DNA of 64,000 bases from Epinephelus fuscoguttatus (taxonomy: Eukaryota; Chordata; Actinopteri; Perciformes; Serranidae): assembly GCF_011397635.1 (NCBI RefSeq), contig NC_064754.1:29554543-29618542 (forward strand), written 5' to 3'. The notes below the pieces were generated by a model, which ran no database searches, was not told the origin of the DNA, and saw only the letters and a list, made by a program, of their open reading frames with translations. The position numbers and the translations under genes are program-made. Every line of letters begins with the position of its first letter. Position 1 is the stretch's first letter. This document shows, piece after piece, positions 1 through 11,564 of this stretch.

Positions 1-228
1 GTCATTATGAGTCTGTTAGCATGCTGCTAGCATTTAGGAAAAAGTGTTGCAGTTCCTTACAGAACCGATATATGGATGTACACTTTTTAATAGAGAACAT
101 CTCAACTTCTAAGTAACAATATAAATTTAAAACAATTTAAGAAAGCTTTTTTACAATTCCAAATGATTCCTATAAGATTCTGGTATGAACGATTTCTACT
201 TCAATGAATGTTAAGAAAGTTTAGTACT
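1..228. other. Intergenic DNA, nothing recognised
   Basis: AT-rich sequence before the first recognisable repeat. I see no exon with splice sites and no repeat ends here. Confidence 0.5.
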
Positions 229-504
229 TAAAGGTCCAGTGTGTAGGATTTAGGGTAATATATTGGCCAAAATGTAATATAATACAATACGTATGTTTTC
301 ATTAGTTTATAATCACCTGAAAAAAAAGAACTATTGTGTTTTCATTACGTTAGAATGAGCCGTTTATATTTACATAGGGAGCAGATCCTTGCCCCTCAGA
401 GTCTGTCATGTTGCACTGCCTTGTTTCTACAGTAGCCCAGGATGGACAAACCAAACACTGGCTCTAGTTTGGGCAGTTATTGTTTTTGCAGTGGCCATTG
501 TAGT

Positions 505-745
505 TAGCAGCCCAGATCATAGGGACTTGGGTTGGGAACCAGAGGGTCGCCTGTTCAAGTCCCCTGTCAGACCAAATATGGAGCGTGGAGAGGTGCCAGT
601 TCAACTCCTGGGCACTGCCGAGGAGCCCTTGAGCAAGGCACCAAACCCCGCTCGGGGACCCTGACCAAGGTAGCTCACTCTGACATCGTTCCACTTTGTG
701 CATGTATAGGTCCTGTTTGTGCATGTGTGTATTTTCCTGTTAATG
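505..745 (+). repeat. tRNA-derived SINE-like sequence
   Basis: The segment holds an RNA polymerase III B-box-like motif (GTTCAAGTCCC, about 553-563), followed by GAGCAAGGCACC (about 632-643), a stretch typical of teleost tRNA-derived SINE bodies. It sits inside the larger composite repeat. The 5' A box is not clear, so the boundaries are approximate and the copy is probably old and inactive. Confidence 0.5.
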
Positions 746-748
746 AAT

Positions 749-1253
749 TAGTGTTGCACGGTACTAAAATAGTACCGCGGTACTAGAGTATTCCAAACAG
801 TGTGATACTGCATTTGGAAAATACCGGTACTTTGAAACTGATTCAATTCATTAATTTAGTTAATTTATTTTACTCAATTATGCGCACAAACGCCTTTCTT
901 GTTCCTATTGGAGCACAGATTGCACAAGTGGTGTGTATGACAACACCTGTATCAAGGTGCTGCAGCTGGTGCATGTGAAAAAAGACAAGAGAAAGTCTGC
1001 CTCGCAAAGGGCGACAACACGAGACAACACAAACTTGGTGGGACATTTGAGTTACCAAATCGTGACGTCCGTACCGAGGTACTTACCGAACCATGATTTT
1101 TTTGGTACCATGACACCCCTACTATTTATTGTTCTGAAGGTTTGTATCCAAAAGGGCTTTTCCTTAGGAAAAGTACCGAAGAGTATCGAAAAGTATCGAA
1201 ATTCATATTGGTATTGGTACCGAAACAAAGATTTTGGTATCGTGGCAACACTA
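749..1253. mobile_element. Non-autonomous hAT-like transposon with perfect 8-bp TSD
   Basis: The 505-bp element has inverted ends: the left end reads TAGTGTTGCACGGTAC and the right end is the near-complement, GTATCGTGGCAACACTA. It is flanked by an exact 8-bp duplication, TAATGAAT, at 741-748 and 1254-1261. An 8-bp duplication with short inverted ends is the hallmark of hAT-superfamily insertion. The interior is rich in GTACCG/GGTAC-like motifs and has no transposase open frame, so it must have moved using an enzyme supplied elsewhere. Confidence 0.85.
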
Positions 1254-1450
1254 TAATGAATAAAAGAGTGAAAAATTGAATTGATAAAGACACGTGTATT
1301 TTCACTTGTTTTGGAGAGGAAGAAACCTCTGCAAATAATTCAGCTCCCAAAAACCCTAAGCAATCATCACTGAGCAGATCCCTTACCACATGAAGTGTCA
1401 ACTGGTTGCAATGTGTGCTAAATATCCCTAAACCTTACACACGTTTTAAA

Positions 1451-2880
1451 AAAAAAAAAACAATTGAATTAAATATTACACTTACTTACTTAAAATAAAC
1501 TTAAAAACTTAAAAATAAATGTTGCAGGGATTTTATCTTCTCCTGTAATTCAATGACTGCTTGAGATGATCTTGAGCAGAGAACTTGACACGTAAGCAGC
1601 TGCATGGTAGCCTTTAGGTGTGGCTGGAAAGTAATGAATGTGAAGCAAGGTACTGTTGGTTAAAATGAGCAAATCCTACACGTTAAAGTTTCTAATCTAA
1701 TGGATTTAAAGTTTTCATTCAGTCTGTATTGATACTCGTTATTATCTTGTTTTAGGCATTTATAAGGAAGTAAAATACAAAAGTGTTGGAGACTTTATTT
1801 ATTACCTGTGTCCCACATTGCCTCATAGGCTGCATCTCTGATAAGCTGCCTTGGCGTTATCGTTATCATATGTCGTTACACTTCACAGGTAGATTTAATT
1901 CAGTTGAAAACATTTTTAAGATATTGCATTAAAATACAGTGCTTTGCAACAAAGAGAGACTGTGCAGACTCTTCTGCTCTGACAAAAAAGGGCAGAGCTG
2001 TGGTTTGAGCTGAGTGATTGATGAGGATGGTATGTGGTGGGGCGAAATGTGACTGTGGTTTCTGTGTGGGCGGCAAAGAATGAACGAGGTGTGCTGATTT
2101 TACTTGAGATATTCCTGCTAACTGGCATATTCTTCATTCACTAAAAAGGTCTTTTCAAATTTTCAGAGGATGAGATTTAAATGTATCTAAACCCCAGACT
2201 AAGTGCTGCATGTCCTGTATCTAGCAGGCGCCAGTCAGCTGTGGAATGCACACGGCATGTGCGGGAGTTGTACTTACACTTAAACTTGCAGGGCTTTTAA
2301 TAAAAACCATATCAGTAAGTCTTTTTGACACATTTACTGTGTCACATATCCTAACCACTTTACATCTTAATGGGAATGACTTCTCAGAATGCAAAAGGCC
2401 CATTTTAGTTTGAGTATGAAGTGGCCCCGTTGTCACAAATAGTTGGCATGTGTTGAAAACACTGGTGGAACAGTATGCTCAAAATGCACCGTGACATGAG
2501 AAATAGCCCGGAGAGCTTTAACCTGGGCGTGTATCTGTCACGGAGGCTGTGAGCCAACATAAAACAATATCTCCCTTTCAATTTCACGCAGGAGAGGGAG
2601 TGAGGGCTGCGGTGACTCACTGCAAGATCATGTGTTTTTTGACACTGATGCTCTCCCTTTGTGTTTATTTTATTTCAAGCACAGACTGGTTTCCCTCACA
2701 TCTTGCGATGCCCTGCAGATATTGACCGCACCCTTTACAGCGGTTATTCATGCAACACCTTGACTGTGCAGGTGCACTGAGAGATCTGGAAATTTACAAC
2801 AAAACTCTGAACTGAACAGAGTCACTTTTTCTGTCAGTAATAGATATAAAACTAACCAATATCTTTATTGTCTCCTTGAT
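1451..2880. other. Intergenic DNA, nothing recognised
   Basis: No reading frame here has both splice signals and protein-like composition. It is downstream (3') of the keratin gene, and I see no convincing repeat ends. Confidence 0.5.
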
Positions 2881-3342
2881 AGGTGGGTGGATTATGAGAT
2901 AAGGGGCCCCTGGTCCCAGACATGCAGAAGGTCCCACCACCTCTTCTGTAAAGTAGAATGACACGCAGACACTTGTAGTTGTTTAGTCTCCTTTTGTTGT
3001 CTCTTTGTAGTCATTATGCATCTCTCTGTGTCTTCTTGTGCTCAGTGTGAGTCTCTTTGCGACTGTTTTTCCCTTTTCCGTAGTTGTAAAGTCTCTTGGT
3101 GTTTTGCAGCTGTTTTGCATATTTTTTGTTCTCTTTGGAGTAATTTTGACTCTTAGAGAATTTTTTTTCTCCTTTTCCGTAGTTATTGTGTCTCTTTGTG
3201 TCTCTTTGCAGCTGTTTTGCATCCCGATGTAGTTGTTTCGCGTCTCTGTGCAGTCTTTTTGAGTCTTTTTGTGACATTTTGCAATGTTTTGCATTTTGCG
3301 GGCCCCAGACACCCAGTAGACCCATGCAATAATCCATCTATG
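2881..3342 (-). mobile_element. Minisatellite-bearing non-autonomous element, copy 1
   Basis: The left end (GTGGGTGGATTATGAGATA, about 2883-2901) is partly mirrored by the right end, which reads AATCCATCTATG (about 3330-3341). The core, about 2978-3298, is a degenerate tandem array of GTCTCTTTGTAGT-like units, the complement of the AC-rich array at 14.9 kb. Two other copies with related ends and the same type of interior lie at 14.8-16.07 kb and 53.2-53.72 kb. Open frames on the minus strand, rich in Lys, Thr and Arg, come from the repeat and are not genes. Confidence 0.6.
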
Positions 3343-4395
3343 ACTGTGAGTGAACTTAACTGAACTGTATGAGGAGCCCATGCGCTAAAAATTAAGCACT
3401 TAACTGCCTGTGTTTTGGTAATAATAACAATAATTGCAGTCAGCAAGGGGGAAATCTACATTTCCTCATGTGCTGCAAGCAACCATGAAGTAACACAGCC
3501 TTCTGAGTTTTCTATTTCTGTGAATCAAATATCCACAGAGTAAGTGCAACAGCAAAAAGCACATGTGCTCACCCTGTATGACAACTTTGCACATTTATAA
3601 TTAAGCATGAAGTTTGACAGCAGGAGGGTGAATTCAATGTTAGGATTTTGATTTAAAACAGGACTTTCTGTGTGTATCTTAGATGTGAGTTGCAAGGGTC
3701 CAACAATGGTGCACAATGTGTTATTTAGTTGATTTTGCCTTTAATTGTTGGGTTGAGACAGTGAGGGAAACAAAGCCTGTCCTAGTTGCCTAAACTTGAA
3801 TGTGCTCTGCTGCACAAAGCTGCGGAAACAATATTATTATACGAGCCACCAATTACATTTAACAGCACTGTTGATGAATAGCAACAATGTGTTAATAAAG
3901 TGTTGCACAAAAGCAGTGAAAGGAAGGGAGTCGATCATGTTGAGTCACTGACCAACTGAACAACTCAGGTGAATCACTGCAGAAGTCTCTGCTTGCTTCA
4001 GCTCCACCCAGATGAGCCTTTGTTGGCTCAGGTGACCTGTAATCCTCACCAAACCTAATCTACACCTTAAATGTATCTGGAGTACAAAGAAGCTTTTCTT
4101 TTCCGCATGCTTCTGTAAAAATCATATCCAGCAGCAACACACACGATTATTTTTCCTGTTCAACATTGCATCAATATAGTGCTTTGATTTTGTGCTATTT
4201 ATGAACTATTGTTTGTTGTCCTGTGACTTATTTAAAATAATCATGTTTCTGAATGTCTCTTGTGCAGCAGCAATCTGTTTCCACTTAAGCGAAATGACAT
4301 TATGCAATCCACTGAAGTTGTGCAAGGACCTCAGTTTTAGAGAGAAAGACAAAGGTGACACCTGGTGGCCATGAGTGAAATAACACCAGACATTT
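3343..4395. other. Intergenic DNA downstream of keratin
   Basis: AT-rich sequence between a repeat and the 3' end of the keratin transcription unit. I see no supported exons. Confidence 0.45.
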
Positions 4396-4414
4396 TTACT
4401 TAGAATCAGACTGC

Positions 4415-4420
4415 TTTATT
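4415..4420 (-). terminator. Poly(A) signal of the keratin gene
   Basis: On the minus strand this reads AATAAA, about 450 nt past the keratin stop codon at 4867-4869. It implies a 3' UTR of roughly 0.45-0.5 kb. A second AT-rich stretch near 4566-4580 (minus-strand TTTTTATTTTTTTTT) is not a canonical signal. Confidence 0.55.
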
Positions 4421-4866
4421 TTGGTGTATTGTTATCATTTTGAAAATATAAGAGACACTAACCTTGAGCTCAGACAACAAAACAATACTGAGCTTTAATC
4501 ATTTTCTTTGCATGACCTAAAACATCTTGAATCTTGACCCTTTTACAACTCCTGTGTTTTACATATGTCCAAAAAAAAATAAAAATTTGCAAATTTAAAA
4601 TCTAGGCACAAACTATAATACAGCTTTCTGAGTCGTAAAACACATTTAAGATTAATAATTCATGTCGTCATCTGTGCATTCTGGCATTTTGATCATATTT
4701 TGTTTTCATACTTTTCATAGTGAGCATCCGTCAAGGAAAGATCATCACAAGAAACACCCCTTAAAACCACTTTAGGGAACTATCATATACCAGGTATACA
4801 GCCAACTTGAAATTACAAATTACCATTAAAATGTAAGTTTAGTGTCAGCAGAGGTGGGCCGAGGTG

Positions 4867-6730
4867 TTACTGGATGTCCTCCACCTGGGTTTCCGTAGTG
4901 GAGGACACCACCTTCCCATCAACTATCTCCTCCACGATGGTCTTCACTCTCCTCTCGATGTGAGGTTTTTGCTCTGCAGGACAAACATAACGCATCATTA
5001 GACCACGGTGCAGCGAGAATTAAATCATATTGTTACAAGATCAGAGAGTCGGTTCAGTGAGTGAGGATTCTTACCTTCCACCTCCACAACCTTGCTGATG
5101 ACCACGGCCCTGTGGAGAGAGAGGGAGAATTGTTTTAAAACATTATTTTTCATGTTATATTTTGCTTACTTTAAAGAGCATAAAAACTGAATGGCTCACT
5201 TCTTTTGTTCGTACAGCCCCCTCTCACGCAGCTCTCCATCCAGCAGCCTCCTGTACTCAGCAATCTCCATTTCCAGCCTCATCTTGATGTCCAGCAGCAG
5301 GTTGTACTCGCTCTGCTGCTGCTCCAGGGTGACTTTAAGCTGCTGCAGCTCTGTCTCCAGCATATTGATGGTCATCTGCAGCTGGCTGAGCTGAACGCTG
5401 TATCGACTCTTCACCTCTTCCAAATTCTGCTGAAGGCACTGAATCTGCCAGACAGACGGGAGTGTGAGTAGAGAAGAATAGACCCAACGGGAGTACTAAT
5501 TAGTGCCCAGTGAAACAGTTTTTGCTTAATAAGAATCTTCACTATCCCAGACTGCTGAAGCATTTATTAACTTCAGATAAACTTTGGGATATACTTTTGC
5601 ACAGAATGGAGGCAGTGGATTTGTCCCCCATAGTTTACATTAAAAGCACATTAGGAATCTAAGATCTATCAATTAATTAGGGCCTTTATTGTCATTGTGT
5701 GACTGCACGACGAAATTTGGTGTCTCCAGTGGCAGATACAGAAATTCACAGACAAGCAGACACATTAAAGACTATATAGATAAATATAAAAACAAAAAAA
5801 TCAGGACATACTGCACAAATAGCTGGTTATTTACAATCCACTTTGCATCCATGTGCGCCACCACTGTGACCTATTTCCTAATCTCAGAGTGAAAACTCCC
5901 AACTCGTCAAATACTGACACTTTTTACTTTCAGCATCAGATACAGATGCACCCGGCACCCTTTAGCAACGGTCTGAGACGCACAGCGCAGAGTGACGGCA
6001 AAACTGCCATTCCCGTCTTGAATGAAATCAAAAGTCAGTCAATTTATTTTAATAACAATCTGGTGTGCAAGTATGTGTAGCATACCAAAGTAGTGATGTA
6101 TGTCATGTAACATTACATTACGTCAGTAACAAACATTCTTATTTAAAGCCAAACCACGTACTTTTGTTGCCTAAATGTCAGGAAGCAAACATTTAGGTTT
6201 TGTACCTACATTCTGAGTTTATTTTGAAAAGAGACTGTTTGCATTTAATGAGCGGAAAATTTACATTTCCTGTGAGAACTGAAGTTTATTTTGAAAAGAC
6301 ACAACGCTTGTATCAAGCGTAAATAGACACGCTGTCCCTGAGTGTCCAGTGCTGATGCTAGAGGGGTACCTAGAGCGTATTAGTGTGGCATGTAGGGCCA
6401 CTGATGAAGGGTTGGTGTTTCACGTGTTGAGAGTGAGAATGAACTCGTTATACTCACTAGGAACAAGCAAGCCAAGATGGATTCGATGTAGGCCTACATA
6501 TGCGCCTGTGAGTGTTGGTATTAGTCAGACCTACACTTTAATCTAAGTATGATCAGCTAACCCTGCACAGTGAAAGCGTGTTTTTGCATTCTGTCTGTTT
6601 TACCTCTGTGAGGACGCTTTGTCGACTTATCTCCAAACTCTGGTAGGTCCTCTTCAGCTCTGACAGCTCAGTGTAAAAGGTCTTCACCTCAGTTGTACAT
6701 TGCAAGATTTCTGTTTGGAGAGTAGCCACC

Positions 6731-6787
<57 letters not shown>

Positions 6788-9700
6788 AATAAATCCCATC
6801 TGGCATCTGTGGATGTTGTCATTACCATTGTTTATACATTTCCAGGCACTCTTGTCTCACCTTGGATTGGAACCATTTCTCCAGTTCCTGCTTGTTCTTC
6901 ACCACCAGACCTTCATACTGCTCCCTCACCTCCCGCAAGATTTCTGTCAGATCAACAGGCGCTGGGCTGTCCACCTCTACATTGACCGAGCCAGTCTGCT
7001 GGGCCCTCAGCGCAGTCATCTCCTGCAACACGGACACTTTTTAAAATCTCCTGCTCTTTTACAGGTGTGTGATATCATGGCTGCAACTACCAGCAGATGG
7101 AGCCATAGTACTTTCTCTGGATGGGTCTCACCTCCTCATGGGTTCTCTTCACATACACCAGCTCCTCTTTCAAGCCTTCGATCTGCACCTCCAGGTCACT
7201 GATGGCAAGAGTCATGCTGTCCCGGACCCCTCGGAGACGCAGCACGTCGGCCTCCACCATGGAACACAGGTTCAGCTCCGTCTCATACCTACAGAGGGAA
7301 GCCAGGGGTAGTTTAAATTAAATTAGATTTTTAAGCTTTCTTCAGATCTGTTTTTTCTATATCCAAATGTAACTACTGAAAAGTGCATGTAGCATGAAGC
7401 AACCTACTTCACTCTAAAGTCATCTGCAGCCAGTTGAGCATTGTCAATCTGCAGGATGATGCGTTGATTGTCTGCATATCTCTTCATTATCTAAAAGGGG
7501 GAAATGAGAGACTGTATCTGTTTCATGCGAATCTTACCCTGCTTTACTGGACAGACTCATCAGTTAATTAATGTGTCATTTTATACAGAAGTGGACACCA
7601 AAACATGACATTTCAGAAACTCAATCCTCTGCAGTGGGCTTTGATTGAAAGTCACTGACTGATTAAGTTGCGAGTTATTATGTGTCTCTAAAGCATGCAC
7701 AGAAATGTGGGTGGACATTACTGTATTTAAAGAGGGTGTGGCACATTAATTATTTAGTACATGTAATGGTATCTCATGAAATTACAGAGCCTTAGGCAAC
7801 CTGGGACTCCCAACCCCCACTAGAGGTCGCCAAATCTTCATGGGGGGTGATGAGGCCTGCTTGATTTTAAGGGGTGTAAGAAATCCTTTCAACCAAATTC
7901 ACAGTAGGCCTTTATCTCATCATTTCATGCATTTCTGTGATGAAAACTAATAAAATTGTTAATGTTTAGAAAGGACAAGGGCACAGTTAAGACCTGAACA
8001 CAAGCTACCTCCACAGAGCACTTCAGTCTCTGCATAAACAGGCTCGTCCTGCATTAAAAAAGTATGCAGTCAAAACAACCAAAGAGCTAATAGGGAGAAG
8101 AAAACACTGTATTTGTCAAAATATAAGCCAAATAAGTTTGTACGATTGTGAACAATTTAAAGATGACATAATACAGACAGGGAAACGTTAAAAAAAACAA
8201 AAACAAAAAAAAACATAACTATCAGGAGAGCTCATCTCAGGAAATAATCTCCTCAAAATGTATCCAAATCACATGTTTTATGTTTCATTCAAACTTTCTG
8301 CAGTCATTGTGTTCACTATTTGGGCTAATTGTAGGCCTACAGCTTGTCAGTTGGTCTGTACTGTTATTATCATGCAGTGAATATAATATGAAATATCCAT
8401 CAAACATGTCAGTTAGTTAGGGGTCGTCAGTTTAATCAGTGATAGAAAATGAGTCACCTAAAGAAACAGGTTTGATGGGGTCAGTAATGGAGGGGTCCCC
8501 TCAGATTATGTGTGGTCATATGCCTGCAAAGTTGCGTGGTGATCAGTGAAACCCTTGAGATGTTATACACCTTTATGTGATGAGCCACACCCTCCGCAAT
8601 ATTCATTGCCTTATAGAAGCTCAGTTTCAGTAAGTTTTCCAACTTTTGCCAACAGGGAACTTTAGATATTGGTCCCTAGATTATGTTCACCAAGTTTCAT
8701 GCAGATCGCTCAAACTTCCTAGGAAGAGATCGATTTGAAGTGTTTTTCAAAAAATTCAAAATGGCGGAAAATCTATATAACCGGAAGTTATGGGTTCTTG
8801 AGGCAAATTTGTTCCTCATGAGGAGAGGCATCTCTGTGCACAGTTTCATGTCTCTACGACATACGGGGCATGAGATATGCCCATTCAAAGTTTGCAATTT
8901 CAATCAGTTGCTATAGCGCCCCCCTTTGGCCAATTGATGTAATATTGCTTCATTCGCATCCTCCCATGACCCTCTACCACTGTGCCAAATTTCACATGGA
9001 TTGACCAAGTCAGTGAGGAGAAAAACGTGGGACAGACACACAGACGCACACAGACAGAGCTTTCGTCATTATATAGTAAGATAGTAAGATAAGACACTGC
9101 AGCATATATCAGTGTTTGAGTCTTTAAGTACACATGTCACACACTGACACGGTTTTTCACTAGCCACTAACTTTTCACTAACATCAAAAGCATAATCAAA
9201 TTCCTGAAATTAGGTTGTGGCTTTTGTTTTTGGTGTGCCACACCAAGATTTTCTGTGACCTCGTCTGGCCACCCACATTAAAATTTTGTGGGTGCAACTG
9301 CTGACTGTGTCTATTGGTTTTTCTATTGCAGAATAGTTTTGTGTCATGACGTGAATAATGTGAGCAGTGCCTGAGCTCGAAGGTCAGTGATGGTGGCGAA
9401 GTAGGCGCTGTAGTCTTTGGAGACACTAGGAGCTCTCTTTTCATAGTACTCTCTGATCTGCAGTTCCAGCGTCCTGTTGGCTGCCTCCAGGGAGCGCACC
9501 TGCACACACACAACCAGAGGGTGATGTCACACAGTGGCAGATGACAAATGACAGATGACAGATGGGTCCATTTATAAAACACTTTGGCTCTGGTTCATTA
9601 CTCCTGGGTGGGGCTTGGAAGCACATTTCTTTTTTCCTGTGTTTGTTGGTTTAAGATTAAGGTACGCAGACTATCTTGACTTCGTCACGAACTGTGATAG

Positions 9701-10777
9701 AAGAAGTATTCAAATACTCCGCTTAATTATTTACTTGTTCTAAGGTTATGTCTGTAAAATCAACAAAATGGCCTTAAAGTATCAAAAGTAAAAGAACTTT
9801 ATTATCCTTTCAGTGGTGTATTATTACTCACTGATGCATTCAAGAAGCATTTAAGTATCTTAAGTAAATGTATGTATTATTGTTTACTTTATCTTACAAT
9901 AATTTCGACTTATTGTAGGGTTTTTATATCATAATCTGCAAAGTAACTCTCAATTAAAAATATAAGCATAAAACATAAAACATTTGCTTCTTAAACGTAG
10001 TTGTTTGCATATATAAAGTGACAAATGTGTAATGTTCAGTTCAGTAGTTAATACAAGGTCATATATTTATTTAGATTTGATGCTGGAATAAATAGGCCTA
10101 TTTGCACAGAGAGAGGACTGTGGACTTCATCCCCCATCACTTACACTGTAAGTGCATTAGTATGTTTCTATTAAAGGCCATTGTGAAGAGGAGGATTTAT
10201 TACAGCTGCCAAAACCTGTCTAATTGTTGATGTGCGCACTTGACTTGTGTTTTAAGACAGACTTAAAAAGTCATGAACCTGCCCTTTAAAGTTGTGCTGT
10301 GTTGGCGTTAGGACAGATCATGCACTATCACATGGAGCAAATTGAGCCCCATTGAATTACATTAAAATGTATTGATGCAGTTGTTAAAAAAAGCATTCCA
10401 TAATCTCAAAGGATGGTGCAGCAATTTGTATCGTCATCATCATCATCATCATCATCATGGCTTACCTTCTCCAGGTAGGAGGCCAGGCGATCATTGAGGT
10501 TCTGCATGGTGAACTTCTCATTACTGATCACTGCGGACTCGTTGAACGCCCCGTTCTGCGCCCCGGAGGAGAAGATCGAGTAGGACTGGGAGATGCGTGT
10601 CCCGGAACCTCCCGCGCCTCCGTACATGCTGGGTGCGCGGTCCTGGAAGATCCTGCTGGTGGAGATGCGGGTCTGTCCGCCTCCGACCAGCTGCATCCCT
10701 TTGCTGACGCTGCTGCTGGAGATGCTGCGGGAGCTGTAGCTGCTGCTGCTGCTCTGGCGGCCCAGAGAGAGAGACAT
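4867..10777 (-). CDS. Type I (acidic) keratin, K18/K19-like, nine coding exons
   Basis: Type I intermediate-filament keratin; it pairs with a type II keratin to build epithelial filaments. Exons, 5' to 3': 10777-10466, 9499-9371, 7490-7408, 7288-7132, 7022-6861, 6729-6604, 5444-5200, 5109-5075, 4973-4867. All phases agree and give 451 aa. The Ser/Gly-rich head is about residues 1-85. The rod starts with [20 protein letters not shown] (about 86-105) and ends with the helix-termination motif EYRRLLDGE (about 386-394). The tail ends [18 protein letters not shown]. Exon lengths of 83, 157, 162 and 126 bp are the classic type I keratin pattern. The start is the ATG at 10777 (MSLSLGRQ), although an upstream in-frame ATG exists at 10864. 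Oddities: an intron splits coil 1A after SYLEK, exon 2 ends at a GC donor, and the tail uses a 35-bp exon. I cannot name the exact orthologue. Confidence 0.93.
6736..6785. repeat. (CA)n microsatellite abutting a keratin splice acceptor
   Basis: About 25 CA units. On the keratin (minus) strand this is a TG tract followed by TAAAAAG and then exon 6, whose first base is 6729. The microsatellite therefore takes the place of a normal polypyrimidine tract at this acceptor. Confidence 0.9.
7500..8530. other. Keratin intron 2, 3' part
   Basis: Intronic sequence between exon 2 (9371) and exon 3 (7490). It includes homopolymer A runs near 8190 and no exon-like open stretch in phase. Confidence 0.6.
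8560..9090. repeat. Dispersed teleost repeat in a keratin intron
   Basis: The stretch contains phrases I recognise as a widespread fish repeat: CACCAAGTTTCATGCAGATC (near 8690), AAAATTCAAAATGGCGG (near 8750), and TAGCGCCCCCCTTTGGCC (near 8915). The end is rich in CAGACACACAGACG followed by TATATAGTAAGATAG (about 9030-9090). I do not know the family name and did not find target duplications. Confidence 0.55.
9371..9499 (-). CDS. Keratin exon 2 with non-canonical GC donor
   Basis: This exon encodes the end of coil 1A and linker L1 ([20 protein letters not shown] onward, ending TDLRAQ). Family alignment requires the join LRAQ to IMKRYADNQ in exon 3. The exon end is CAG followed by GCACTG, so the intron begins GC rather than GT. 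The bases after it match the usual GC-donor consensus (GCAAGT) poorly. The nearest GT would insert about ten residues into the rod, which type I keratins do not have here. It is a genuine GC-AG intron, a weakened allele, or a sequence error. Confidence 0.8.
10432..10458. repeat. (ATC)n trinucleotide repeat
   Basis: About nine CAT units lie only 7-10 bp inside intron 1 of the keratin gene, next to the exon 1 donor (GAGAAG then GTAAGCC). Read through, it produces a poly-Asp run, which is an artefact and not coding. Confidence 0.85.
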
Positions 10778-10871
10778 GGTGAGAGGTGAAGGTGGAGGTG
10801 GAGGTGACCTGGAGGTGATGAGCAGGGCTGGAGAGTCTCCGAGGAGTTCCTCTGCCTGAGACAACTGGACA

Positions 10872-10878
10872 TTTTATA
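10872..10878 (-). promoter_or_regulatory. TATA box of the keratin gene
   Basis: The minus strand reads CCTATAAAATG, with TATAAAA at 10878-10872. This is about 95 nt upstream of the ATG at 10777, implying transcription starts near 10845 and a 5' UTR of about 70 nt, typical of keratins. Confidence 0.75.
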
Positions 10879-10880
10879 GG

Positions 10881-11560
10881 ACTCTGAGAGAAGGAGGCAG
10901 ACTGGCCCCATGCCACAACAATGTGTGGTATGCAGATCTGAAGTTTTTTTTTTTTTTAGGTGTGTTCAGTAGCATAGGCGGCGCTTTGTGATAGACAGGT
11001 TGAACATGTCGTTAGGTAGTCTGATGTAACTGATACGACTAATATCCAGCCATGCATGAAGATAATTGTTTTTCTGTTTATCCATCATTGTACTCATGCA
11101 GTGCCAGAAAGTCTGCTCTGGCATTTCTAACCACACACAGTCTACACAGCCTTGAGAGAAAATACTTAAAATGAGACTATGTTTCTTTAGATGGAAGACA
11201 TAACACAATCTCCCCCTGATGAATGAAAAGTTGAACTTATAAGCTGTAAAACAAAACCTTTCTTAAAGGTGCAGTGTTCTGGAGAAAAATAGTTGATTGA
11301 TGAGTAATAAATATAAATAGCCTACGATGCATTGATGTGGTGACCAACCCAAAGCATCTTGGGATCAATCAACACTCTTTCTTCTCAGTCACATACTGCA
11401 CCTACCAGCCTTACTTGATCAGGTATGACAAGTACCTTATGGTGGCTAATGTTAGCTACGATAACCAAATATAAGGTAAATATATCTGTGTAACTGACAT
11501 TACTGACTCTGTAGCCCTTTTTAAACAGGAATTGTGCAAATTTGCAGGAAAGCCCAATCA
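10881..11560. other. Intergenic DNA upstream of keratin
   Basis: This is the head side of the keratin gene. I see a poly-T run near 10946-10960 and no supported exon or repeat boundary. Enhancers may lie here but cannot be recognised by eye. Confidence 0.45.
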
Positions 11561-11564
11561 GTCT

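Larger units (their letters stand above)
229..1450. repeat. Composite dispersed teleost repeat, interrupted by two younger insertions
   Basis: The left end (AAAGGTCCAGTGTGTAGG, near 231) and a decayed complementary right end (CTAAACCTTACACACG, near 1428-1445) look like the inverted ends of a very common teleost non-autonomous DNA element. I recognise this family from memory and do not know its formal name. The interior is split by a SINE-like sequence (about 505-745) and by a complete hAT-like element (749-1253), so three layers of insertion are visible. Exact boundaries are uncertain. Confidence 0.6.

Noticed and set aside
10406-10916. Upstream ATG at 10864 extending the keratin N-terminus, and other frames over exon 1
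   Set aside because: The extra residues are not keratin-like and would lie in the 5' UTR just after the TATA-derived start. The ATG at 10777 gives the typical keratin MSLS start.
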